9,069 nucleotides of DNA, taken from positions 1 through 9,069 of the forward strand of contig JBBRLA010000337.1 of NCBI GenBank assembly GCA_038231615.1. The letters run 5' to 3'. The notes below the pieces were generated by a model, which did no database searches, was not told the origin of the DNA, and saw nothing but the letters and a program-made list of their open reading frames with translations. Positions 1-7,688 of this stretch are shown one piece after another. The translations under genes were made by a program, and so were the position numbers. The stretch is from JBBRLA01 sp038231615 (lineage in GTDB: Bacteria > Myxococcota_A > Polyangia > Palsa-1104 > JAEUJZ01). Positions within the stretch are counted from its first letter, which is position 1; each line of letters begins with the position of its first letter.

Positions 1-23
1 CCGACCTGAACGTTTGTGACCAT
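1..23 (-). CDS. istA: IS21-family transposase IstA, N-terminal codons only (partial, runs off the left edge)
   Basis: Only the first seven codons are inside the window: ATG at 23-21, reading MVTNVQV. They are preceded by a strong Shine-Dalgarno (AAGGAG, plus-strand 29-34) five bases before the ATG. The start lies about 100 bp inside a terminus built of tandem repeats (73-122), which is where istA begins in IS21-family elements. An N-terminus of the form MVT-x-x-QV is familiar from one IstA subgroup, where it leads into a helix-turn-helix. IstA would be the DDE transposase, acting with the ATPase IstB. The name rests on position, ribosome-binding site and a very short peptide. The body of the gene is not visible. 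Confidence 0.5.
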
Positions 24-72
24 CGGGTCTCCTTGACCCGCTAGCCTCGCACGCGCATTCGGCACGGCCCCA

Positions 73-118
73 ACCGGCAATTCTAGTTGTCGCTGACCGG
101 CAAAAGTAATTGTCGTTG
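73..118. repeat. Two tandem 23-bp repeats of the IS21-like terminus
   Basis: Copy 1 (73-95) and copy 2 (96-118) are directly adjacent and identical at 18 of 23 positions. Both begin ACCGGCAA and share TTGTCG near the end. The four bases ATCA (119-122) then complete the terminus. These are probable transposase-binding repeats. Confidence 0.75.
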
Positions 119-133
119 ATCAGGCGCTCAAGG

Positions 134-177
134 CCTCGTCTTTGGATGAGGTGCTGGCTGAATCCTGAGGGTCAGGA
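134..177. terminator. Two small hairpins at and beyond the methylase stop codon; weak terminator candidate
   Basis: The arms tcctga (163-168) and tcagga (172-177) pair perfectly around a 3-base loop and include the stop codon of the methylase gene (174-172). A second 7-bp stem pairs 134-140 with 145-151 around tttg, with a G-U wobble on plus-strand RNA and a mismatch on minus-strand RNA. Neither stem has a T-run on the minus strand, so intrinsic termination of the operon here is only a possibility. Confidence 0.2.
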
Positions 178-3100
178 AGAGGAGGGTTTGCGGGAGGGGG
201 GTGGGTCGGGGGTCAGGGCGAAGGAGGTGGGGTCGGGGGAGGGCTGGGGGGGCTGGGTTTTCTTGGGGGCCTTGGCGGGCTTTTTGGCGGCGCCGCGGAG
301 GCGCTCGTCTTCGGCGCGGGCGGCGTTGAGGGCGAAGAGGCGGTCGATGACCTCGTCCTGGAAGGCTTCCAGGGCCTTCTCCTCCGCGGGGGTGGTCGGG
401 GTGCCGTAGGGCGGGACGGGGATGTCGGACCAGCCGTAGGCGGACAGGACGGCGCGGTCCATCTCCTCGTGGAGACGGCGCAGCTCGACGATGCGGGGAT
501 CGTCGCAGCGGGGGTCCTTGAGCAGGTTGTAGGTTTGCGTCAGGCCCTTCTGCTCTTTCACCATGAAGTCGGCGCGGGCGGTGTACAGCCGTTCGCCGAT
601 GGATTCGAGAGGGCTGTCGGCTGTCAGATGTTCGGCTGATGGGAAGGGGAAGGTCTCGAAGCAGTCGGAAGTGTAGCTGAGCCGATCCTCCAGCGTTGAT
701 GAGAGGAGCCTGACCCATGGCTCGTGAATTCCCGATTGCAATGCAGCAAATTGGGCGTAGGATTGGATGCTGAAAACGAACAATTTGGCCGTAAATACTC
801 GGTCGACGGGCTGAAATGAGTAGCAAAGATACTTGCTAGTCTGGGCCGTCACCAAACAGCGATTCAGCGGAGCGATGGCCTCATATAGTGCTGGCCTCTT
901 TTCCGCATACTGCCACCAGTACATCCGATAAGCATCGCGGTTGTTCTTGTCTCGTTCAGGCTTCACCTTCTCCCGGATGATTTCGATCAGATCGGGCCAT
1001 GCTGAGGTCTCATCAAGCGCCATCGCGCCGAAATTGATCACGTAGCGGTCGAAGCCCTGGGTGGGGCTGGTGTTCACATTTTCACCCCCGATGTAGGGAA
1101 CGATTCGGCAGGCGTTTTTCTGGCTCTGCTGGATCAGTATCTCCCTCTCTTCAGATGTCAGCATGAACCCTGGGCCAAGGACAGTCGATCCCATGAACGC
1201 CTTGCCTACATTTGCAGCCAAGGGCACTGGATCTGGTCGCTCAGGTTTGCCTCGCAACCGAGAATTTATAACCTCTACATGATTACCATCCAGTGCCTGA
1301 TTCAGCGATAGTTTTGTCAGCCGCCCTTTGGCTAGATGCACAACCGAAACGGCAACAGCGGCATCCCCTGGCCAGAACATGCTGCTGACGGCCTCGTAGA
1401 TAATCAACCCGCGGCGAATCAGTACCTGTAGGCTGGTGGCACGCGTGTCCCCTTGTGCGATGGTATTTGTCGCAATTAGCCCGAAGGTCCCATGTTGGCC
1501 AAGTAGTGTATCTGTGCGGCGGAAGAAGTGGGCGGATAGATCCGCGTTGCCGTGGGCACCGTCATGCAAAGCCTGGAGCCAGGCGAGATAAGTTGACCCG
1601 CTTGACTCGCTGATCCCATTCTTCCCCGCAAAGGGCGGGTTCCCCACGAACGCATCGAAGAACGCCGCCTCGTTCACCTTCCCCGCATCCAGCGGGTCCG
1701 GCCGCCCCGCGTAAAACACCTCGGGGAACTCCAGCATCCAGTGGAACATCGGCACCTGCTGCCGGATCTCGTCCCGCATCGCCAACAGCTCGTCCGGCAT
1801 CTCCGTGTCCGCCCGCAGCCACTCCGCCACCAGGTCCAGGCGCCGGTTGCGCTCCTTCTCCCGCTCCTTGTCCTTCTCGTGACCGAAGAACGCCCCCACT
1901 ACCAGGTCCCCGATGGCCCGCGCTCGGTCGAGAGAAAACTCCGCATCCCGCAGCAGCCGCTCCTTCTCCCACGAGGCCCCATCCCCGTGTTCCCCGGCCA
2001 GCGCCAGGATGCGCTGCCGGAAGCCCAGCGATTCCTCCAGCGCCGCGTCGATCTCCTCGGTGAACAGCTCCCGCTGCTTCTCCGGCCTCCAGTGAAAGCC
2101 GCGCAACTGGTCCAGGCTCAGCCCGACCAGCGAGTCGCCGTGGCGCAGGGCGTGGTCCACGAAGGTGAAGGGCTCGTCCTGCGCCAGCGTCACCAGCCAC
2201 AACGACAGCTTGGCCAGGCTGACCGCGAAGGGGTTCTTGTCCACCCCATACAGGCAGCGCTGCGCCACCAGGCGCCGCGCCTCGTTCACCACGTCTTCCG
2301 TGGCCGCCGCCACCTTGTCGTGCCGGCCTTCCCAGGTCCAGGCCGCGACCACCTGGTCCGCCAGGAAGCGGCACGCCTCCACTAAAAAGGCCCCCGAGCC
2401 CATGGCCGGGTCGCACACCTTCAGGCTCAGGAGCTGCTCCGACGAAGGTCTTTCGCCCATGGCCAGAAGCAGCGGCTCCAGCGTCCGGCGCACGATGGGC
2501 GCGGACAGGCTGCGCGGGGTGTAGTGCGAGCTGGTGCGCCGCCGCTCCGGCCCGGGCTGGAGCACATACTGTCCGGCCCGCGCCTGCGCCAGCTCGACAC
2601 CGCGCACCGCCTGCGCGGACAGGGCGGCCAGCACCTCGTCCTCGCTTTGGGCCGCCTGCACCGCCGCCGCGGCCTTCTGCGCCGCCGCCTTCTGCAGGCC
2701 GATCTCCTCGGAAAGCCAGGCGGCAAGGCGCGGGCCCTGGTCGCGGATCTCGGTGGTGGTGACCCAGATGCGCCGCGGGCGCAGGCACACCGCCCGGGCC
2801 TCGACCTCGCGGACCTGGAAGCCCATCAGGGCCTCGTAGACGCTGCCGATCTGTTCGACGTCCAGGGCACGATAGGAAAGGCGCTGCCCATCCAAAAGGA
2901 GCAGCTTGTGCAGCACCCGGAAGATCGTCTCGTCGTCCACCGTGGGTACGCGCATCTGGGCGCGGTCCTGCTGGGCGTGGGGGTAGCCGCCCGCCGGGCC
3001 CCAGCCTTCCAGGAAGGGATAGCGACTGGGCGAGAAGAGGTCGCCGTGTCGCGCCGGCAGGCGCAGCTCGCTGTCGTTGTAGTGGGCGCCGCCGTAAATG

Positions 3101-4116
3101 GCGCGGAAGAGGGCCAGAAGGCGCGGCCAGGCGCCGAAGCGGCGGCCCATGGTGTCGGGGAAGGCGCCGTGGTCGGTCTGGAGCTGATCGAAGAGGGTCA
3201 GGGCGGACAGGTGCTGGGCGTAGAGCAGGCTGCCCGTGGGCAGAAGGTCGCGGTCCTCGGCGTACAGGACGAAGACCAGGCGCAAAAGCACGGTCAGAAG
3301 GCCGCCGTAGAGGTGTTGTCCGTCGGGCTCGCGGCGCAGGGCGTCGCGCAGAAGGTCGTCGCCGTCGCGTTCGGCGGCGAGCTGGAAGCCGCGCAAGAGG
3401 ATCTGCAAGGCGTCCAGGACCTGCTCGGCGAGCTGGTTGGTGACGTTGGCCTGGCGCAGGCGGCTGTCGCGGAGGATCTGGGGGAGCTGCTTTTCCCGGG
3501 CCACGCCGAAGAAGCGCTGCGCCGAGAGCAGCATGACGAAGGCGTCGAGGATGTCGCCCCCGCCTGGGGAGGCCATGTCGGCGAGGCGGAAGGTCACAAC
3601 GCCGCTCGACTCGCCGTGGGGGGCGTAGAAAAGGCGCAGCTCCTTGCGGTTGGTCAGGAGGCCGATGGGCACCTGACAGGCGCGCAGGAGGCGGTCGAAC
3701 TTGGCTTTGGGGGGGTAGGCCCAGACGCCCTCGCGGCGGTCGGGTGTATCGAGGGGAACGCCGGGCAGGTCCAGGACCAGCATGACGTAGGGGCCGGAGT
3801 CGGGGTGCAGGGCGCGCAGGGCCTGGGTGGGGCGGATGACCTCCTGGCCTTCGGGGACGTAGAGGGACAGGTCGTCGGGCAGGGCGGCCCCGCTGTCGAA
3901 GAGGTCGGGGGTCAGGCCGAGGATCTCGGTGAAGAAGGCGGCAAGGTCGCGGATCTGGCCGTCGTGCAGCCCCTGGATCAGGCGGCGCTGGACCTCCGGC
4001 GAAAGGCGGTTCATGCACTGCGCGTCGCACAGGACGGGGACCGAGACGACCAGCCCCTCGATAGGCTCGACCATCCCCAGCCACCGCTTGTGATATTCGG
4101 TCTGGATGTCGGCCAT
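172..4116 (-). CDS. drmMI: DrmMI-like N6-adenine DNA methyltransferase (Eco57I/PglX-like), class 1 DISARM type
   Basis: A 1314-aa S-adenosylmethionine-dependent methylase expected to modify adenine in host DNA and mark it as self. Residues 110-175 hold a degenerate nuclease-like fold (the segment around GLLTNRKELRLFYAP) with no clear catalytic set. Residues 263-293 carry the LVFVLYAEDRDLLP signature seen in large Eco57I/PglX/DrmMI methylases. A HYTP box (531-534) precedes motif I, DPAMGSGAF (569-577). YGVDKNPFA (623-631) and the HGDSLVG region follow. Catalytic motif IV is NPPF (826-829). The region after it, roughly to residue 1165, is the target-recognition part and ends near SDCFETFPFP. 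The last 39 residues are a Lys/Pro/Ser-rich tail. The ATG at 4116 is six bases after the helicase stop. The ribosome-binding site AGGGA overlaps that stop (TAG), which implies translational coupling. Gene order helicase-then-methylase and the size match drmD-drmMI. Other large Eco57I-type methylases are the main alternative. Confidence 0.8.
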   Translation of the reverse strand: MADIQTEYHKRWLGMVEPIEGLVVSVPVLCDAQCMNRLSPEVQRRLIQGLHDGQIRDLAAFFTEILGLTPDLFDSGAALPDDLSLYVPEGQEVIRPTQALRALHPDSGPYVMLVLDLPGVPLDTPDRREGVWAYPPKAKFDRLLRACQVPIGLLTNRKELRLFYAPHGESSGVVTFRLADMASPGGGDILDAFVMLLSAQRFFGVAREKQLPQILRDSRLRQANVTNQLAEQVLDALQILLRGFQLAAERDGDDLLRDALRREPDGQHLYGGLLTVLLRLVFVLYAEDRDLLPTGSLLYAQHLSALTLFDQLQTDHGAFPDTMGRRFGAWPRLLALFRAIYGGAHYNDSELRLPARHGDLFSPSRYPFLEGWGPAGGYPHAQQDRAQMRVPTVDDETIFRVLHKLLLLDGQRLSYRALDVEQIGSVYEALMGFQVREVEARAVCLRPRRIWVTTTEIRDQGPRLAAWLSEEIGLQKAAAQKAAAAVQAAQSEDEVLAALSAQAVRGVELAQARAGQYVLQPGPERRRTSSHYTPRSLSAPIVRRTLEPLLLAMGERPSSEQLLSLKVCDPAMGSGAFLVEACRFLADQVVAAWTWEGRHDKVAAATEDVVNEARRLVAQRCLYGVDKNPFAVSLAKLSLWLVTLAQDEPFTFVDHALRHGDSLVGLSLDQLRGFHWRPEKQRELFTEEIDAALEESLGFRQRILALAGEHGDGASWEKERLLRDAEFSLDRARAIGDLVVGAFFGHEKDKEREKERNRRLDLVAEWLRADTEMPDELLAMRDEIRQQVPMFHWMLEFPEVFYAGRPDPLDAGKVNEAAFFDAFVGNPPFAGKNGISESSGSTYLAWLQALHDGAHGNADLSAHFFRRTDTLLGQHGTFGLIATNTIAQGDTRATSLQVLIRRGLIIYEAVSSMFWPGDAAVAVSVVHLAKGRLTKLSLNQALDGNHVEVINSRLRGKPERPDPVPLAANVGKAFMGSTVLGPGFMLTSEEREILIQQSQKNACRIVPYIGGENVNTSPTQGFDRYVINFGAMALDETSAWPDLIEIIREKVKPERDKNNRDAYRMYWWQYAEKRPALYEAIAPLNRCLVTAQTSKYLCYSFQPVDRVFTAKLFVFSIQSYAQFAALQSGIHEPWVRLLSSTLEDRLSYTSDCFETFPFPSAEHLTADSPLESIGERLYTARADFMVKEQKGLTQTYNLLKDPRCDDPRIVELRRLHEEMDRAVLSAYGWSDIPVPPYGTPTTPAEEKALEAFQDEVIDRLFALNAARAEDERLRGAAKKPAKAPKKTQPPQPSPDPTSFALTPDPPPSRKPSSS
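640..1620 (-). other. Low-GC segment encoding the methylase target-recognition region
   Basis: Within the methylase gene, GC falls from about 70% upstream of motif IV to roughly 40-50% here. For example, bases 1261-1320 hold 23 G/C out of 60 and bases 781-840 hold 27 of 60, against 43 of 60 at 2221-2280. The drop begins just after the NPPF motif (1641-1630) and ends near base 640, corresponding to about residues 833-1160. This is where the sequence-specificity domain lies in Eco57I-like enzymes. The reading frame is intact throughout. The pattern suggests recombinational replacement of the recognition domain. Confidence 0.6.
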
Positions 4117-4126
4117 GGGTCCCTAT
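4117..4126 (-). promoter_or_regulatory. Ribosome-binding site of the methylase overlapping the helicase stop codon
   Basis: On the minus strand the junction reads CGATAGGGACCCATG. TAG is the helicase stop, AGGGA is the Shine-Dalgarno, and ATG starts the methylase. Ribosomes ending the helicase would be placed to reinitiate on the methylase. Confidence 0.7.
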
Positions 4127-7100
4127 CGCGTCCCTGGCCACAGGTAGACCAGGCCGACGGGCTCCAGGCGCCGCCGCACGACCTGGTAGCTGTCCAGAAT
4201 GTCTTTGGGCTCCTGCTCGATCTCCTTCTTCAGGTCGAGCTGGCGTTCGGCCAGGTACTTGCGGTCCTGCTTGAGTTGCTCCATCTGGGGGGCCTCGCTG
4301 GCGGCGAACTCGAAGAGGAGCTGGTTGCGCAGGGTGCTTTCGGCCAGGTTTTGTTGGGTCAGAAGCAGCTTGCGCAGGGCCTCGGCCTCGGCCTCGCCGC
4401 GCAGGCGCAGCTTGCGTTCGGCCTCGTGGGCCACGGCGTCGGCTTCTTCCTCGATGGGGCGCCACAGGGTGGCGAAGTGGCCGGGGGCCTGCCGGCACAG
4501 GCGCTCCTGCACCCGCGCGTCGATGCGGGCCAGGTCCTGCCCCTGGGACAGGAGCTCTTCCAGGCGTTCCAGGGCGCGGCGGTCGGCCTCCTCGGCGAAG
4601 GGGCACAGGTCGCGCCCGCCGTCCTGGTCCAGCACCGCGGCGGCCACCGACACGAGCTGATCGTGCAGGCGGGTGGCTCCGGTCCCGAAGAGAGACAGGC
4701 GCCCGAAGGCCAGCACCCGGACGATGGAGTCCTTTGGGTTTAGTAAGACGGTGACGCGGCTCAGGTCGTGGGCCGAGTGCCCCTGGGACAGGAAGCGGGC
4801 GAGGATGCGCTGCACGAAGGGGTGCTGGAGGTGCAGGTGCGAAACGGGGGTGCTGATCTTCTCGGGCGGCTGGAAGACCACGGGCAGCGGGGGGCGCTTG
4901 CGCCAGTCGGAAAAGTCCTCGTCCCGTTTGCGCGGCGGGCGCAGGGTGTCCAGGGTGGTCTCCCAGCTCTTCTTCATCTCGGGCAGGGCGAAGGCGAAAA
5001 GGTAGGGCTCCCGGGCAGGCGAAGCGGCCTTTTGCAGGGGCCCGGCGCCGGCCCAGGACAGGCCCACGTCGATGGCGTCGCGCAGGTGCTCGGGCCGGAA
5101 CTCCATGAGCTCGCGGGACTTGTTCAAGATGCGCTGCGCCTTCAGGATCTCGGCGGCCAGGGAGGCGGCCTGCGGGCGCTGCGACTCCAGCTCACGCTCG
5201 ACGATGGGGCGGAAGAGCCCCATCTGCTCGGCCTCGTCGAGCTGGTGGAGGGTGGTCGGGTCGATGCCACGGTCGAGCGCCAGGGTCAGGCGGTCCAGCA
5301 CCACGGTGCCCAGGGAGCCCAGCTCGCTGGTGATGCGGCCGACCTTGCGGACCAGGGCGCGCAGGACTTGGTCCTCGGTGCGCTGGGGGTAGAAGAAGTA
5401 CATGCAGCGCACCTCCTTCGCCTCTTGGAGGGTGCGATCGATGCGGCCGTTGCGCTGCTCCATGCGCGCGGGGTTCCAGGGAATGTCGAAGTGGAAGAGG
5501 TCGGCGCAGTGCCCCTGCAAGTTCACGCCCTCGCGGGCGGCGTCGGTGGCGATGAGGATGCGGACGGGGTATTCGTCGGGCGGGCCGTTCCACGCCTGTT
5601 GCAGGAGGTCGCGGTTCTCTTCGGACATGCCGCCGTCGAAGACCTGGATGCGCTCCTCGCCCTGGTCGGTGTTCTCGACGGCGGTGGAGAGGATGCGCCG
5701 GAGGTAGCTCTTGGTGTGGCCGTACTCGGTGAAGAGGATGACGCGGCGATCGGTCCAGCGGGCCTGCGCCGCGTCCTTGGGCTGTGCGCCGCCCAGGGCC
5801 ACGGAGGGACACTGGTTCTCCCGGATCCAGGCGATGATGGCCTTCACCTTGGCGTCGGCGACGTTGCGGTGGCGCTGGGCCAGCTCGCGCATGCGGGCGA
5901 GCTGGGTCTGGGCGGACCCGGTGACCGGGGCCAGGTGGCGCGAGGCGTCGCCAACCCGGGCGTCCTCGGCCGCCTCGGCGTCCGGTCCGATCTCGTCGTC
6001 GTCAGGGTCGCCTGCCCGCGAAAGGTCCTCCGGCGGGGCGGACAGGTCGAGCTGGGCGGGGATGGCGTCGCCGACCCGTTCGGCGTGTTTTTCCAGGGTG
6101 CGGGCGAAGGCCTCGATGGAGGAGAGCAGGCGCTTTTGCAAGGTGATGAAGACCAGGCGGCCGGCCCCCCGCCTGGGGCTGCAAAGGGCAGTGTATTCTG
6201 CCAGAAGGCGCGACAGCTCGATCTCGGGCGGCTCCGGCGACGGCGTTGCATCGTTGGCGCCGGCGTCGGCGCCGACGTCGATCTGGACCACATGGCGGAT
6301 GGGGAAGCCGGTATAGTTGAGGGCGAGCAGGTCGCTCTTCAGGCGGCGCACCATGACGGGGTGCAGCTGCTCGGGGCCGGCCACCTGGGTGCCGCGCATG
6401 AAGCGCTGCTTGTCGAGGATCTCCAGAAGGGCGCTGAAGCTGTTGGAGTGGCCGTTGTGGGGCGTGGCCGACAGGAAGAGGCGGTTCTCGAAGCGGGGGG
6501 CGGCGTCGCGGATGGTCCTGGTGACGCTGGAGTCGACGGCGTACTTCGAGGCGGAGGCCGGCGCGGCGGTGTGGGCCTCGTCGTGGAGGAGGAGGCTCTT
6601 CTTCTTGCGTTCGCCCAGAAGCTGGAGCAGCGGATCGCGGTATTCGGGGCGGCGAAAGGTTTGGTAGGAGATGATGAAGCGGTTGTGGGTGGACCAGGGG
6701 TTGATGCCGAAGCCGCGTTCCTGTCGGCGGCGGGCCACGAAGTCGCGGTTGTAGATTTCGAAGCGCAGGCCGAAGCGGCGTTCCATCTCGCCGCGCCACT
6801 GCAAGGACACCGAGGCCGGGCAGATGATGAGGACCCAGTCGGTGCGCTGGCGCAGGAGCAGCTCCTGCAGGACCAGGCCGGCCTCGATGGTCTTGCCCAG
6901 GCCGACGTCGTCAGCGATAAAGAGGTTGGCGCGGGGCAGCTCCAGCGCCTTCATCAGGGGCGTCAGCTGATAGTCCTTGAGCATGATGCCGGCGCGGAAG
7001 GGGGCCTGGAAAAGCTGGCTGTCGGTGGCGGTGACGCGGTTCCACTTGAGGGCGTGGAAGTAGGCGGCGAACTCGCGGGGCGGGTCCAGGCGGCGGACCT

Positions 7101-7620
7101 CGCCGAGGCCGTGGGTCTCCGGCTGGAGGATGCGGGCGCCAAGCTCCAGCTCCCACAGAACCTCGACGACGCGCCCCTGGGCATCGTCATCCAGGCAGAC
7201 CAGGCTTATGCGGGTCATCTGCGTCGGATCGGGGGAGGGCCGGACCTCGGAGACCAGGTACTGGCGGTGGCGGACCTGGACGATGTCGCCGCCCCTGGGG
7301 TAAAGGCGGGGGGCGGCGGCCTCCGTTGGGGCGGGCCAGGGAGCGCCGGGCTGCGCCGACTGCAAGAGGCGGGTCGAAAGCTCGGCGCGGGAGCGACCGT
7401 CGTCGTCGAGCTGGTGATCGCGGCAGGCCTTCTTCAGCTCGTCCCGTCCCAGGGCCGGGAGCAGGTCCGGTAGCAGGATCTTGTCATGCCGGAGGAGCGC
7501 CTCGATCTGGGCCTCCTGCGTGAGGGTGGGCGGAAGGACGACGCCGAGGTCGCGAGCGATCTCCATCACGCGCTGCTTCTTGAGGACCTGGAAGACGGAA
7601 CGGACGGAGGGGGTGGTCAT
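4123..7620 (-). CDS. drmD: DrmD-like SNF2-family DNA helicase/translocase (class 1 DISARM type)
   Basis: A 1165-aa superfamily 2 motor that should use ATP to translocate along or remodel DNA in a phage-defence complex. Residues 50-90 form a small helical domain (RDELKKACRDHQLDDDGRSRAEL), a SAP-like segment common at the front of DrmD proteins. Lobe 1 shows Walker A DDVGLGKT (237-244), Walker B DEAH (347-350) and motif III SATPHN (384-389). An acidic, low-complexity linker (about 451-570) separates the lobes. Lobe 2 has VILFTEYG (627-634), motif V TDAAREGVNLQ (692-702) and motif VI QRNGRIDR (722-729). The C-terminal third is mostly helical and charged, with a coiled-coil-like stretch near the end, and closes with RRRLEPVGLVYLWPG. 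The ATG at 7620 has GAGGG ten bases upstream. It lies 68 bp after the Uma2 gene and 6 bp before the methylase. All motor residues look intact. A generic SNF2/RapA-like helicase of another defence system is the alternative. Confidence 0.85.
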   Translation of the reverse strand: MTTPSVRSVFQVLKKQRVMEIARDLGVVLPPTLTQEAQIEALLRHDKILLPDLLPALGRDELKKACRDHQLDDDGRSRAELSTRLLQSAQPGAPWPAPTEAAAPRLYPRGGDIVQVRHRQYLVSEVRPSPDPTQMTRISLVCLDDDAQGRVVEVLWELELGARILQPETHGLGEVRRLDPPREFAAYFHALKWNRVTATDSQLFQAPFRAGIMLKDYQLTPLMKALELPRANLFIADDVGLGKTIEAGLVLQELLLRQRTDWVLIICPASVSLQWRGEMERRFGLRFEIYNRDFVARRRQERGFGINPWSTHNRFIISYQTFRRPEYRDPLLQLLGERKKKSLLLHDEAHTAAPASASKYAVDSSVTRTIRDAAPRFENRLFLSATPHNGHSNSFSALLEILDKQRFMRGTQVAGPEQLHPVMVRRLKSDLLALNYTGFPIRHVVQIDVGADAGANDATPSPEPPEIELSRLLAEYTALCSPRRGAGRLVFITLQKRLLSSIEAFARTLEKHAERVGDAIPAQLDLSAPPEDLSRAGDPDDDEIGPDAEAAEDARVGDASRHLAPVTGSAQTQLARMRELAQRHRNVADAKVKAIIAWIRENQCPSVALGGAQPKDAAQARWTDRRVILFTEYGHTKSYLRRILSTAVENTDQGEERIQVFDGGMSEENRDLLQQAWNGPPDEYPVRILIATDAAREGVNLQGHCADLFHFDIPWNPARMEQRNGRIDRTLQEAKEVRCMYFFYPQRTEDQVLRALVRKVGRITSELGSLGTVVLDRLTLALDRGIDPTTLHQLDEAEQMGLFRPIVERELESQRPQAASLAAEILKAQRILNKSRELMEFRPEHLRDAIDVGLSWAGAGPLQKAASPAREPYLFAFALPEMKKSWETTLDTLRPPRKRDEDFSDWRKRPPLPVVFQPPEKISTPVSHLHLQHPFVQRILARFLSQGHSAHDLSRVTVLLNPKDSIVRVLAFGRLSLFGTGATRLHDQLVSVAAAVLDQDGGRDLCPFAEEADRRALERLEELLSQGQDLARIDARVQERLCRQAPGHFATLWRPIEEEADAVAHEAERKLRLRGEAEAEALRKLLLTQQNLAESTLRNQLLFEFAASEAPQMEQLKQDRKYLAERQLDLKKEIEQEPKDILDSYQVVRRRLEPVGLVYLWPGTR

Positions 7621-7688
7621 GTCGGGCGACCCTCGATTGGGGCGCCTAGGTTAACGCGGAAGGGCGGGTTGTGCCAGTGAGCGCGCGG

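Larger units (their letters stand above)
1..122 (-). mobile_element. IS21-like insertion sequence, terminal 122 bp including its outer end
   Basis: Read on the minus strand from 122, the element begins TGATCAACGACAATT, with the 5'-TG typical of IS21-family ends. It then carries two tandem copies of a 23-bp repeat and, about 100 bp in, a ribosome-binding site and start codon for a leftward gene. Multiple short repeats at each terminus are a hallmark of IS21-family elements, where they bind the transposase. The element must extend beyond position 1. Its outer edge lies 49 bp past the stop codon of the methylase gene, so the methylase ORF is not interrupted. The other end and the target duplication are outside the window; if 122 is the true edge, the duplicated bases begin at 123 (ggcgct). 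Confidence 0.62.

Noticed and set aside
128..826. A 232-aa minus-strand open frame at the end of the methylase gene.
   Set aside because: It is Arg/Pro/His-rich and out of frame with the conserved methylase C-terminal region, so it is a shadow and not a separate gene.
1562..4606. A 1014-aa minus-strand open frame overlapping both large genes.
   Set aside because: It is a shifted frame with extreme Arg/Pro/Gly/Ala content and no recognisable motif. The motif-bearing frames of the helicase and methylase cover the same DNA.
2524..7473. Very long open frames on the plus strand (739 aa at 2524-4743 and 901 aa at 4768-7473).
   Set aside because: They are antisense to the helicase and methylase, which have clear motifs. 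Their Gly/Ala/Val/Leu/Gln-rich translations, without domains, are what a high-GC gene gives on its opposite strand.
7621..7688. A possible sigma-54-like promoter (TGGCAC on the minus strand) between the Uma2 and helicase genes.
   Set aside because: The matching -12 element (TTGCA) is absent at the required spacing, and no convincing sigma-70 pair is present either.
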